Source: Alectoria sarmentosa
Lineage: Eukaryota > Ascomycota > Lecanoromycetes > Lecanorales > Parmeliaceae
NCBI GenBank assembly: GCA_009733775.1
Contig: WOGZ01000141.1
Location: forward strand, 1-64,000
DNA length: 64,000 bases
Reading direction: 5' to 3'
In this document: positions 33,252 to 45,245 of the stretch, in pieces
Position numbering within the stretch: the first letter of the stretch is position 1
Layout of the letters: every line of letters begins with the position of its first letter
Position numbers and translations under genes: made by a program
The notes under the pieces: generated by a model
What the model was told of the DNA's origin: nothing
The model's database searches: none
The model's input: only the letters and a program-made list of their open reading frames with translations

Positions 33252-34591
33252 TCAGCTAGTAGCTTCCCCCGCCGTCGCACTCGCCTTGTTCTGATAGAAG
33301 CTCAACCAGCCGGCCCCGCCACAGAGCTGCGTCGGATCGCCATTGCACGGCATGGTGCAATTAGTCTTGCCGCTCGTGACGAGGGTGGCGGACTTGACGC
33401 CTTTACCCTTGGAGTCGCCGCCGCAGTAGCATCTGCAAAAAGCCCTCACATTAGCATACCAATCTCTCCCCGCGGAAAAATCGCGGCACGTCACTCACTC
33501 GGCGCCAAATTCCACGCCCATGTACTGGTACGTGGCGCAGTAGGACGCGCACCGCTCGACCGTGAGCCCCGTGCCCGCCCAACTCAGCGAACTCAGCGTC
33601 CGCGCCGTGGAGGAGTCGAGCTCGCAGCCGAGGTAGTTGAATGTTCCCGACGACATGACCGCGTTTGCGGAAGCTGCTGGGGCAGCTGACGAAACCGTTG
33701 CCGCCTGCGACGTAGTTGCCGGAGCGGCTACCATGGTGGCCATCTTCGTAGACTGAGGGGCGGATACAGCTCCAGTCCCAGTCCCCGAAGCAATGCCGCT
33801 AACGTTACCGTCGTCTGAGTCGGAACCGGTGTTGGCGCCGGTATTGTCACCTAGGTCGTCGCCCGTGTCATCGCCGTCATAGTCGCTGCCATCATAGTCG
33901 GGATCATCCAGTTCGGCGTCATCGACCTGGTCTTCCGACGTAGCGGCGATTTCAGTGCTTGTTTGCTTCGCTATCGTGGCGTCGATTTGCGATCCAGCGG
34001 CATAGACGTGTAGGACGAGATCTTGGTTGTCACCTACGTGTGCGTTAATAATCCCAACTTTCTAGAAGAAGGGCACAGATGAAGATGTCTACCCGCAAGC
34101 TCCCAACCACCACTTGACGTTGTGTTGGAGACACATTCCTGCACGACAATCGTACCCGCCGCGGCAAGATCCTGATATGAACTCGTATCGTACGTGACGG
34201 ACGAAGAAGTGACCTCAATCGGCACCAGAGCAGCCTTGCAGCCCACTATGAACATACACGTCAACACTCCATTCCCATCTGACCCACCATACCAAGCCAA
34301 GCAGTCAGGAAACCTACCAGTCGACCACGATTGCGGAAAATTCTTCCGCGTACTATTCGACAGCCCATCCGGCGTCGCGAACTGCGTCGGGATGAATAGA
34401 TATGACGTGTTTCCCGTGCCCAACTTCGCGATGCTGGTGAGGAGGCTGGTGCAGGCGGCTTTGGTGGGGGCGCCGTAGGAAGTGAGATTACACTGCTCGG
34501 GACTGAAGGCGAGGGCGGAGGAGGAAAAGAGCGTGAAGGCCGCAGCGGCGAGGAAGGCAGAAGTAGAAGAAGAAGGAGAAGAAAAAGGCAT
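33252..34591 (-). CDS. Secreted protein with C-terminal WSC domain
   Basis: Preferred model: complement(join(33252..33432,33499..34033,34093..34245,34318..34591)), 380 aa. The 72-bp intron 34246-34317 (GTAGGT...CATAG) keeps frame whether spliced or not; if retained the product is 404 aa. The introns 34034-34092 and 33433-33498 are required. Signal peptide: residues 1-28. An N-terminal Cys-containing domain is followed by a very acidic Asp/Gly linker (DPDYDGSDYDGDDTGDD) and a Ser/Ala/Thr stretch. The WSC domain (about 90 residues) starts at FNYLGCELDSS, continues ERCASYCATYQYMGVEFGAE and CYCGG, and ends NGDPTQLCGGAGWLSFYQ. WSC domains bind glycans in wall sensors and glycan oxidases. No membrane anchor is seen, so it is probably extracellular or wall-bound. 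Confidence 0.85.
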
Positions 34592-35376
34592 GTCTGAGTA
34601 AGCAAGAATCGAGAAGCGCTAGCTGCAGTACGTACGTAGGAGATGCGTGTCAAAAGGAATGTATTGCAGAAATTTCAATCTTAGCGGGCGTGCTTGCATT
34701 GTTAAATAGGAACCCTCTTCTTCAGTCGCATTTCTACTTTTTCCCGACGATGTTTTATCGCTTCCGATATGAAATTGGTGGCAATTCAAGCGCACTAGCG
34801 ACGAAACGCCGCAAATAGGTAGAGCAGCACGGTAGCAAGAGATGGAGCAGAAGAGCAGCTTCACACGCGAGTCCCGTAATTGGATAATCGAATATCATTT
34901 CGCAAAGTTTTCCACGTCAATGACACCTCTTACGCGGCCTGTGGTGGGGAAAATAGATTCCGCTTTCACAGAATGGAAAAGACAAAATTGTGCAAGGACT
35001 GAAAAAGCCCTCAGTCGCATGTCAAGATTCTACCTCCGTGGCAGTCTTCTCAGAGGCCACTGCAAAGGCCACGTGGACCAGAACACCATAGAAGCGCATC
35101 GCGGTACTCGAAGTACACTAAAAGCTAAGCGAACCAATGGATAAGCGCTTTGCGAAGGCACGGTCTGCAGTGTCGCAGGTTGTACCGCGAACATGTTGTA
35201 CGCGCTGGAAGAAATTATCCGGTGCCGACAATAGCACATCCTTTAGCACATCCTTTCTTGTCCGCTGACCGTCATGTAGAGACTCCCATGATAGCCAGCG
35301 ACTATGCGTTTTCATCTTTCGGCCAAAATCTTGGATTGTATTCTGGATTGGGCAAGAATCTGAATTTCAGTCATCA
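34592..35376. other. Intergenic
   Basis: No gene seen. It holds the WSC gene's upstream flank and the ABCG gene's downstream flank. Confidence 0.5.
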
Positions 35377-38359
35377 TCATCTACGACTTGTCCGATTGAA
35401 CAACCTCAGCGCCCCGAAAGCTATCACACGGTACATGGTGCCCAGCACGAACAGCATCGCTAGATCTAAACTGTATTGACCCAATTTGTACCCAGTCCCC
35501 GCGGCCGCCTGATCGATCTGGTAAAGATAGCGATACGGCGTGACATTTTCAGTGAAGTAAGCTTCCGACAACCATGTTCCGGGACTCGCTCTCCAAAGCC
35601 ATGTCATATGCCATCCTCCCACCGTGTGCAGACTCGGTCTGACGCCACTGATGATTCCCACTACTAGACTAGTCATGGTTGCAATCAGTGGTCCATCTTC
35701 TCGCCTTGTCACCATTGAGACGCATGACGAGAGGCCATAGACGCAGTAGAAATACAGCAGGTTGGCAATGAATGCCGCACCCCAGGACATTCTAGGTGTT
35801 GACAGGTATATGAAAACCGTCGTGAAGTGTAGGTTGGATAGTACCATTCTGGGCAGTGTGGAGAGAACTTTGCCGATGTAGTATGCGAAGCGATTATGTC
35901 CCGAGGAGGCTTCGCGAGCGTAGATCTGTTTCTCTTCGCCAAAGATCTTGACGCCTGGTGTGCTTGCGATTATTCCACATGCTAGGCCGATAAGCAATGA
36001 CATCTCTGGCACCGAGCTATAATCCGCCGATGATGACAGAATCTCATAAGGATGCTGAAAAATGCCTCGGAAGTTAATGCCATCTTGGCTCGTTTCCGCT
36101 AGACCAAGGAGGAGGCCCGCGAGAGTAGCGACGCCAATTTCTGCATAGAAGCTGGACCTGAGTCTGTACTGTTGTAGGAAAGCCCGGCCGAGGCAGAAGT
36201 AGGTCTGGCGATACCACGGTGCACCTCGCATTTGAATGGTCTTGTTCAAGGCAATTACGTCCATATCGGAAGGACTAGGACTAGGGAAACCTGTCGCTGC
36301 CTTCATGGCGTCTTGTCGATATGACCATTGCTCGATCAAGTGTGAGACATCGGTGTCACCCGACTTCTTGTATAAATGTCCTTGACCTGCGATGATATCC
36401 ATGATGGTGTCCGCTAAATTATGGCCCTCTGGAAAAATGAACCCGCATTCCTCAAAGCATGCTTGAGCCGCCTCTTCTTTCCCTGAGTATATCACCCTTC
36501 CCGCACCAAGAAGTAAAACGCTATCCAGCGCTTCAAAAATCTCTTGCCTTGGCTGGTGGATAATTGTCACGACAGTGATGCCCAAATGTGAAACAGCTTT
36601 CAATATCGACATGATAGAGGAAGCGGAGGTTGCGTCCAGACCTGACGTTGGTTCATCCAGAAATAATGCCATCGGAGCAGCAGCTAGCTCCATGCCAATA
36701 CTGACACGCTTACGCTCTCCACCAGAGATTATTGGCGTAGCAGTATTACCGACCCGAGAGTTCTGCACATGCGATAGTTGCAGGCATTTCAGTACCAGTT
36801 CCACATGGTTCTGGGTATCTTTGTCACTCCAGTCCGACGGCAGTCGTATTCGAGCAGAATGCAAGATATTTTCGCGAACTGTAAGTTCGGGCAAGACAAC
36901 ATCGTCTTGAGGCACGTAGCCGATGACCTTTTTGTATTTGAAGGAGACTCCAGCACTTCCATTGATTTTGGTGACGCCTCCAGTGTGTGAATGCTTGCCC
37001 ATGAGGACGTTGACGAAAGTCGACTTGCCAGCCCCAGAGGCGCCCATGATGCCCCAGAAGCTTCCATTGGTGATCTCACCCGTAACTTGAGACAAGATTG
37101 GCTGGGTAGAGCCTTTTGGTTGATAGCTAAGGTTGTCAAACTCGAAGGAAAGACCAATACTCGCCGCATTTGTGCATCTTGATAGGGATTGGACGAATTG
37201 CTGGATGTTGAAGTCTGGTCTCTCGCCATCCACAGCGTTTCTTTCATCAAAAGCGAAATCGTTGTCTATTGCGGCCAAGGAGCTTGTGTTGGCACGTCTC
37301 ACTCCGGTTATCCTAGATTCCAAGGGAATATTGCCATCGTGGATGGGAAGATATTGTTTGTTCTGCGCCCCTAAACGGGAGAAGGTAAGTGCTTTCCTCA
37401 TCCGTTTCGTCCTTCTACTACCTCTCCGAAGACTTCTACGGTTCCCGTTCCAATATATCTTTGAAATCAGTATAGCAGATATGAGCAACAAATCCAAGGC
37501 GATTAAGAAGATGATGGGCAGCCATGATCTGTCTCGGAAACTGCCAGGGGGGCAAAGAGCACCGAAGCTGCATTTGGTAGGCTGATAGGTACCTATCGAG
37601 CAAAAGTGGCCAGAGGGACATTCGATCTGTTGCGCACCTCCACGTGGGCAGTAGTTCCCTTTCAGGCAGACGACGGGCTCATAAGGTCCCATGGGAGGGG
37701 TTGTCTGACCTGTTAGCCTTGCGACTTCAACTTGAGGAAATGGTGGGCAGTAGGTTGGTGGGTTTTTAGCTGTGTTATTCTGACCTGTGATGGATTGAGC
37801 AGTTAGTATCTTTTTGAAGGCTTTCAGACGCATTTAGGCTGGCGCACTTACAGAGAAAGCCAAGATTGCAACCCGTTACGTTCCATTGACTAACATTTTG
37901 TATAATCAGGGGTGTGGTGCCTGGCTGCCAGCACTGACTCAACAACTCTGCGGATTCTGCTATGTATTTGTAGAGGGTCGATGATGCTTCAGTATCGTTC
38001 TCGCCAGAGCAGGTCATATCTCCGAGATCAGTAATATCGGTTGTTGATGAGATATTCACAAACTCTGCGTTTTTTCCTTCACCTCTTATTACGTACGGTG
38101 TACTGACATTCGGAGGGTTGCTGTCGGAATTGGTTGACTCTTGGAGCGATGCAGGATTGGCTTGATTGACTGCGAAGAACCACTTCCCCGTCTGTCCCGA
38201 GTAGATGTTGCTTGTCGTATTGGCAATGCATCTCCACGATTCTCTGTCCAGCGCTTCTTGCAGAGCGCACCTGCATCCTCCATCGTCGGCGAAGAGTGGG
38301 CCCTTTGGCTGAATGTCTGTGACACCTGAGAAGAAGTCATTGGAACCGTCTGCCGCCAT
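35377..38359 (-). CDS. ABCG-type half transporter with Cys-rich N-terminus
   Basis: Model: complement(join(35377..37784,37852..38359)), 971 aa. The 67-bp intron (GTAAGT...TCACAG, phase 1) joins LGFLC to QNNTAKN. Residues 1 to about 255 are extracellular-like and Cys-rich, with repeated C-x-G-x2-C motifs (GNYCPRGG, PSGHFCSIGTY) as in the plant ABCG24/28 and yeast ADP1 group. One helix lies near 258-279. The nucleotide-binding domain has Walker A GASGAGKST (417-425), GYVPQDD, signature SGGERKR (about 523), Walker B LFLDEPTSGLD (about 543-553) and IHQP. The C-terminal membrane domain has about six helices. All ATPase motifs are intact. Half transporters dimerise; the substrate is unknown. A signal peptide exon further upstream may be missing. 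Confidence 0.85.
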
Positions 38360-39221
38360 TACTGCTCAAAAGCTTCGTAGATGAAAGATCAGCATTAGTT
38401 ATTCGTTATCATACTGGTATACAAGTGACGCCACGAAAGAGAGGTAAGTGTTATCCTTGGAAGACATGGCGGCGGAGTATTGATATGTGCGGGTACTTGC
38501 AGTCGAGCTAACACTGGTAGAGAAATGAATGTCTCAAGTGTTAATGAATTTGGCCCGAGTGGTCCGTGACATGCCTCGGACAATGTAGTCCCGCATGACT
38601 TGTGACTTCTATCAAATCTTGCATGCATCATTCTTAACACACCGCCACCTGTGTTTTTCCTATCTCCGGAGTCGGCCATGCCCAATCAGAATTTCACGAA
38701 TTTGCAGTCTACGAAGATTATATTCAGCAAGTGCTTGACTTCAATCGTTGAGAGAAAGTGAGTAGGTCTTCTAGTTGCAAGCCTTGCACTTGAAGATTGT
38801 ATTGCCCTGTCACTGTGCGCTTTGACTTTGCCAAACACAACATAGAGCCACACCAAATTTAGAACTCTATCCATAGCGGTCTAGCTCTTATAGCGTCCGG
38901 GACTAGCCTAAGGCAGATTAGCATATAATGCCAAGTCGGAGTCAATGTTCCGGAAGCTCAGCCTTGATGGATGATATCCGTGACTCCTTTTTGCCTCTAG
39001 CTTGGACTTTTTTCAAACTAGCAGCAACAAATCGATCAAGAGAAATACGATTCTTTGTATATATGGAACTCACAAATAGTATCATCGTCACTGATGCTCA
39101 TGTGCTTCTGACTCGATGTTAGGGTCAACTTGGGCGGCAACGGAACCCCTTTCACTGGCCATTCTCGCACAATGCGATCCACCATGACAATGACTCATTC
39201 ACCGCCTCTCAGTCGCCGTAC
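38360..39221. other. Intergenic
   Basis: No confident gene. A minus frame at 38395-38685 precedes the ABCG start but shows no signal peptide and was not joined. Confidence 0.45.
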
Positions 39222-40259
39222 CTATGGTGCCATTCCCCGTGCATTCCCAATCTTCATGATGAAACCCTCCGCGAACGTCTGCCCGGTCCACTGTAGTCTG
39301 AGCTCGATTTCCGCGAACCTGCGTTGAGCGAGGAAAACACGCTTTGTGATCAACGACATGGAGTTCAACAAGATTCCATAAGAAAGTTTTTGCGCAGGGG
39401 GATTGAAAATGTTTGTGTCGTGGATGTTGAGCGCAGTGTCCCCGGACGAACTAACACCATAAATATACGGACAATCTTCTGCCTCATCGTGTGCGGCAGC
39501 GGTGATCATAGTATCAAGAATGGCTGTGAAAAGGTCTGCGCCGTCGACACGTTGGGCGTTGAAATTCCAGTCGATTACAAACGACGGAAGGTTTGGGTCA
39601 CTGACCTGGCCTGATTCTGCATTCAAGGTGCTGTTTGTAGTGATACTCTGCAGGGTGCTATTGATTCGGATATCTCCGCCAAGAGTTAGAAGTGTTGGGC
39701 TTTGCTTCCCGATTAGAATATACCCCACGCTGTGCCCCTGGAACAATAGGAATATAGAGAGCTGGTAGAAGCTGGACTGTCTCGTCATTGCAAGGATACC
39801 TTGGTACAGGCCCAGAAGGATGTATTTCAGTTTGAGTGGGTATTCGGATTCGAGGGAAAATGCCGAATAAGATATGCAGACGCTGGTCAAGCCCGGCACC
39901 CAAACCACCTTTGAACCGGTCATAGTTGAATTCCAGCCAAATTGGGACCACAGATCCATAACCTCGACGGCATTGGCGTACACGGCTACTGGATTATTGA
40001 GTGGTACGGTTCTGTCGAAGCGTAGGGACGCTCTAAAACCTTCAGGAATCTCTGGTATGGGATGGTGTAACGAGCTAGGGCGCTGATTATCAGCACAGTA
40101 TTCCGTGATCCTAGGTGTTGTGTTAGGTAAGCCATACCTGAGAGGAATCGTCAAGCTCGGAGGTTCATTCTGGCCCACCTCTATTGGCATGGAAATGGCA
40201 GTGACAAGGGGAAAGACGTGGTAAGCGAGGAGCATTAAGAGCACATCGAAACGAAACAT
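39222..40259 (-). CDS. Secreted protein of unknown function
   Basis: A 345-aa single exon. I chose ATG 40259 because it starts a signal peptide (MFRFDVLLMLLAYHVFPLVTA); the frame is open a further 48 codons upstream without one. It has two hydrophobic stretches (KYILLGLYQGILAM and FYQLSIFLLF) that may be core strands or helices, and several N-x-S/T sites. The region AVYANAVEVMDLW to SVGYILIGKQSP resembles a recurrent family of secreted ascomycete proteins without known function. It is followed, on the same strand, by no close gene. Confidence 0.65.
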   Translation of the reverse strand: MFRFDVLLMLLAYHVFPLVTAISMPIEVGQNEPPSLTIPLRYGLPNTTPRITEYCADNQRPSSLHHPIPEIPEGFRASLRFDRTVPLNNPVAVYANAVEVMDLWSQFGWNSTMTGSKVVWVPGLTSVCISYSAFSLESEYPLKLKYILLGLYQGILAMTRQSSFYQLSIFLLFQGHSVGYILIGKQSPTLLTLGGDIRINSTLQSITTNSTLNAESGQVSDPNLPSFVIDWNFNAQRVDGADLFTAILDTMITAAAHDEAEDCPYIYGVSSSGDTALNIHDTNIFNPPAQKLSYGILLNSMSLITKRVFLAQRRFAEIELRLQWTGQTFAEGFIMKIGNARGMAP

Positions 40260-43200
40260 CTTGACAATGTCAGTCAAGCTGGGCGCTCTTCGTGTGAGGC
40301 TACTCAGAGGCTCGAAAGTGATTTTCAGACACGAGACAAAAGACGTTTTGTAAACACCAGGGTCAGAGAGCATGACGACATGGGGCGGCAAATCCCAGGC
40401 CACTTTCGTGGGACGGCAGTAGATGGAGAAGCAGTCAATGCATAGCAGTGGCGCGTAAATGGCCTGCCGCTTTCGCGCAAAACTCAGGCCGCCTCTCTGA
40501 CCATGTGCGATGCTTAGTTGTAAGCGCTCCGAGATAAGGAGATTCCGGAGCGCTCAAGTCAAGGAGTTGAAATTATTCCCGTAGGCACAGAAGTCTTCGT
40601 TGGCTTGTCGCGTATCTCTATTTGACATGCTGTTTAATACGAAGATGCGCGGAAGAGGTCGTGTGATCTTCGGCATGGAAAGGACATGGCGGCAACTGAT
40701 ACAGCTGCGACACCGTGGAATCGACAGTTCATTCAATAGATACTTTGGAGATACTAAATTCACGCCGTCACATACGCCCCCTTCAGCTTCGCCCTGAGAC
40801 TAGAGAAGACCATCATAATGACCCAAATCCTCAGCAACACACAGGCCAGTAACACTGCCAAAGGAAGGACAGCGGTCTAGAAAAAACCATAAACCACAGA
40901 GCTCCTATAGAGTTGCAACTAAGTTTGAGTCGTCTCTGAAACGAATTTGTCCCTTGGTTCATGATTGGTAGAGGCATTGGCCCCAACTTCGTGACTAGCG
41001 CCGCTCGTCGCCAAAGCCGTCTCTCAAGGCTACTCGTAAAGTATGATCCCAGGCTACCCAATGGATACCACCAAAGACCGTGCTCTCCCTTATCAGCCAG
41101 CTGGCCATTGGAAGGGAATGATAGTTTCTAACCATACATTTATCGTCTATGATTGATACTGGAATCGGGTCGTAGGGACCATACGGTAAAAAGCAACGGT
41201 GGATGACTATATTGTACGTTAAAGAGATCATCAAATTGTACTCAGAAGTAGAAATCGACACCAGGGATATCTCTGTGACAACATGTGTCGGTACCCGCAC
41301 CGCGCTGGTACGTTTCTCAGACTAACAATCCTTCAAAATGATTCACGCAAATCCAACTCTTAAACAGCTCTCTACAGCAATCCTCCAATCCCTCGATTTC
41401 AAGCTGCAAAGGTGACACGTGTGAATACGTCACCTCCGCATCATCCCTCGCCTCTCTCAATACCTCGATTTAGTTCCCCATAACTTTAATTTTGTCATTA
41501 ACTAGGTTCCGGTTGACCACTATACGAAGGTCGTGTTTGAGCTAGCAGAGCACACTTTAGATGTTTCGAAAATCGATGCCGAGGGTAAAAGGAAGAAATG
41601 CGACATACTACCACGTCAAAATCCGCTCGATGCGGAAAGGCCAGACTTTCTGCCTGTTGTACTCGAGTAATCTGACTGGAAACCGCGTGTCGTGTCGCTC
41701 CCTAAATGGGTACAAGTGCTGCCGTCCGCGCTCGAACGAAACACGACGCGTGACGAGCGTACAAAGAAGAAACGAAAGAATCTGCCATGAGGCCTCCAAG
41801 ATATCTCTCAGATCTAGTGCTAAAACGAACCAAAGGCCGACAATGTCAAGCCTGACACAGAAGAGACCAGCAAATGGAGCAGCCGGGTCAGGGAGCTAGA
41901 GCCCTTGAACGAGCCGAGGATGGGCTTGACAGTGGCATTTTCACATTGTAAATTGATGCATATAGTTCAACCAGCAACGGCATCATCCATCAAAGTAGAG
42001 TTTGACGAAGACGAAGTCCCGAAAGCAAGATGCCGAGCTCAAACTCCTCGGCAGGTATCCTCTTGTCCAACTCGGCAACTCCATCTCCAGCCTCATTCCA
42101 GTGGCTCCAACTTTTTCACCCAACAGCAGCAGCACGAGCTAGGACACAGCAGCCACAAAGAGGCGCTAACAATGATACTAATTGAAGTAAATGATGGAAC
42201 TTTCCTTGTTTCCCGCACGCAGAAAGGACATGGTACCATCAAGTTCTACGGATTACGTAAAATGTGGCATCTCTTGAGACCTGACCGAGCTTCAGCGCCA
42301 CTAATCCATCCCAAGCTTCATGGTCGAGGGTCGGCGATGCTCGGGAGGGAGCCTACCTTATAGGGTCCATGACTAAGGCGGTGCTAATTGCCACTCCACC
42401 ACGGAAGCTATGCGGGCAAAAAGTCATCCCTAACCAAGTGGCAGGAATAAGTTCCTACATTCTTCAATTCCTGGTGCCAACATCGGCAACGCCACCGCCG
42501 GGGACGATTGGTGTGCACCAGTGTGTGTACACATTTCCATCCTTAAGCGACGGGCCCCCCCTAACCTCAACATTTAGAGCGGGTCTGTTCTTCCCCGCTC
42601 CGCCTTGCGACCATGTCCGGTCAAGTGATTTATCTATAGGTTATTCTAGAGTCTGCCCTAGAACATGTTTACTTCAGCTATGCGGCAGTAATCAAAAAGA
42701 AATCGAGTATTTGGCCACCTGAAATCTCCAAGTTCCTCCAATTAACAATCCAAGTTGGATTCTGCTAGGTCATCCGTGGAAAATCGTCGAATGCTAGTCG
42801 ATGGTTTGTTGGTAATACCATTACCGATATATTCCTGTCGCTTAGGGAGGCCCGTGCCTCAAGCCCGGTTGACTTGTGCCACAACCCGCCCTGGACTATC
42901 ATACTAAAGATGACGAAGTTCGTGGTGTGTGAACATGATCGAAGTCTTGCTGTGTTGTGCCGGGAATGCTCTTGTAGCTGGCCGGACAACAAAAACTGGC
43001 CGTATGTGATTATCGCCAGGAAAGGTCGTTGCCACCCCCATTTCGATAGAGCTGTATATCTTACTTTGAACCATTACTCTACTAACAGGTAGTCCGGACG
43101 TCGGAAGCTCTGCCTGCCCAATTTTCGTCCCGGACCTTTATTCGGTCAGGTAACGATAGCAAGAGACGTGTCTCAAGTAGCATCTTGAGAAAAAACGGCT

Positions 43201-44263
43201 TGGGTATGGCCAACATTGTGGACACGTCAAGAAGCCCTGTGCCAATCAGAAGAAAGACACCAGCCATGATCGTACTGATATCAACACTCGTGGGACTTTA
43301 TTATGGACTTGACGAGACAAATACTCGCCGTTGGAATGTTGCGTGAATTGTCCACCGCGCTACTCAAATCTGAGATTTGAGATCTACCAATCTAAAAGTC
43401 AGCTCTTCCTTCCGTTTCTGTCGTGAGAAACAGAGTACGTAGCGGAATAACTATAGGCCGATACTATTAGAGCTAGGGTTCACGAATAATGACTGTATGA
43501 CTACCATGAAGAACATAAGGAAGAAACCATGCAGGCGGGCAAGGACCAGCTAAATACGCGAAGGTGCTCGAGATTCGGTCCCATGCTCTCACCAGATTCT
43601 CAGGAATCCCATACCAAATGTCGGTCAACTCAGGGGCACACCCCCCGGGCCATCTGCCGGACCCACATGCTCAACTTGTGGCTGCACTAGTAGTATTTCG
43701 TATAGGCGAATCAGGCGAGGCAATTACCGTCCTCACAACAGTTTCTGTCGATTCTCCGCGATCCGTCTCCGAGTATCTGCATGGGAAGTCTCTGTATATT
43801 CTAAAATGTGGCCACCCTCATCAATCTCCCGCCGTCTAACGCTCTGACAGACAAACCCGACTGAAGCCGCCGCTATATCCATAGCTTCCATAATCCCACC
43901 GATCTGATCCAGGTGCAAAAGCGGAATCTCCGTGTTGTATTTAGATCAAGTACTATTTAGTACTTGAATTGTTGGCGGCAGATGGCCCTGAGCCTCCATG
44001 AAATATAACGCACTATTCGGCCTTTCTGGATGCAGCCATGGCCCATTCTTGCATTCGTATGTGGGAAGACTACGACATCATTACATCTAGATGGAGTAGA
44101 CGCGACGTTGACCCTTTGTGGTCTAGAAACAAACTACAGGCTATAAAGCAAACACGGCTGTCCTCCTTCTCATCAAAAACCCAGCCTTCCAGCAGCAATT
44201 ACTATCTTCACCATCACTATTATCTCCAACGATTACTTACGTCCCTTACGGCAATCTCCAACC
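40260..44263. other. Gene-poor region with decayed coding sequence
   Basis: No intact gene in 4 kb. Between 41150 and 42363 the plus strand shows exon-like pieces: EIIKLYSEVEIDTRDISV, donor GTACGT, branch GACTAAC, acceptor TTAAACAG; then VPVDHYTKVVFELAEHTLDV and, past an in-frame TAA near 41670, SDWKPRVVSLPKWVQVLP. A TAG also interrupts the first piece. I cannot name the gene. The rest shows nothing clear. Confidence 0.4.
42380..42434 (+). repeat. 55-bp dispersed repeat, copy 2
   Basis: It matches the reverse complement of 27051-27105 at 48 of 55 positions. No terminal repeat or target duplication is evident around either copy. Confidence 0.7.
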
Positions 44264-45245
44264 ATGAAGACCCATTCCATTCTTCTCGCGGCATGCCTCG
44301 CCTTCGTCGCCACTGCTAGTGGCGCTCCGACGACTAGTTCCCACGCCTCAACGACCAAAACGAGTAGCCTCTCAACCCAGCACAGCACAACGGCATCGAC
44401 CAAGACCTCTTCCTCTTCCAGCTCGTCCAAGACATCAACCAGCACCTCCAAAAGTGCGACTCCATCTGCAACCTCGGTGGCAACAACCTACGACATCAAT
44501 GTTTGTCACCAGCCAAATCGTGCTGTCATCTACGCCTTTGCTAAATCCAACCTAGTTCGATGAGCGCACCGTCAACCCCGTCCTCCCCCTGCTCAATGCC
44601 GTTGGGGTCGAAGACACAATTGTACGTATCAACCATCTCTTACAATCCCACTCGATTCCGACTCGCAAGAGACGCTTCATCAAAACCAATCGTCTACTGC
44701 CTATTCCCCCACGCCAACTTCGTGCCCCCCTGCACGCCTGTCCTCCCTCTCCGACCCAACCCCACACCCTTCACAAAAGCTAACGCCCCCAATCTCCCCC
44801 TAATTCTTCAACGCCTGGACCCTCGACGCCCCCACCGTCGGACTCATCCCGCACACCTCGCCCAACCTCATCGTCACCGCCGTCGAACAACAAGCCCTCA
44901 ACGGGATAACCCCTCCCTCACGACCCTGTACGCCGGCTCCAAGCTCCAGTCCTTCGACCTGCACTCCTTCTACTTCGGCTGCGCGGGCAACACGGCCGAA
45001 GGCGCGGCGAGCGCGGCGGTGGAGTGCACGATCCTGCTCGCCGGGTTCCGCCACGGGCAGGAGGTCGCGGACGCGACGTACACGTTCTCGCCGCCCGTGG
45101 GGGGGGGGAGACGGCGGCGGCGCCGTTGATGGAGGCGGTGCTGCCGGCGGGGTTCGTGACGTTGCAGAACGTGACGATCGTGCAGGGGGATCCGACGGTG
45201 GATGTGCTGAATGCGGACGACTTTGTTGTGACGACTCATACGTAA
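44264..45245 (+). pseudogene. Ser/Thr-rich secreted protein gene with several lesions
   Basis: Exon 1 (44264-44500) encodes a signal peptide (MKTHSILLAACLAFVATASG) and a Ser/Thr/Lys-rich linker. A 55-bp intron (44501-44555, GTTTGT...CCTAG) leads to FDERTVNPVLPLLNAVGVED. A second donor follows at 44622, but every acceptor leads to a TAA before FFNAWTLDAPTVG. Another shift is needed near 44903, between QALNG and PSLTTLYAGSKLQSFDLHSF, and a third at the 10-G run 45099-45108, after which VLPAGFVTLQNVTIVQGD runs to TAA at 45243. The protein resembles a secreted fungal family with a beta-rich C-terminal domain. Three lesions suggest a pseudogene; the poly-G one could be a sequencing error. Confidence 0.6.
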
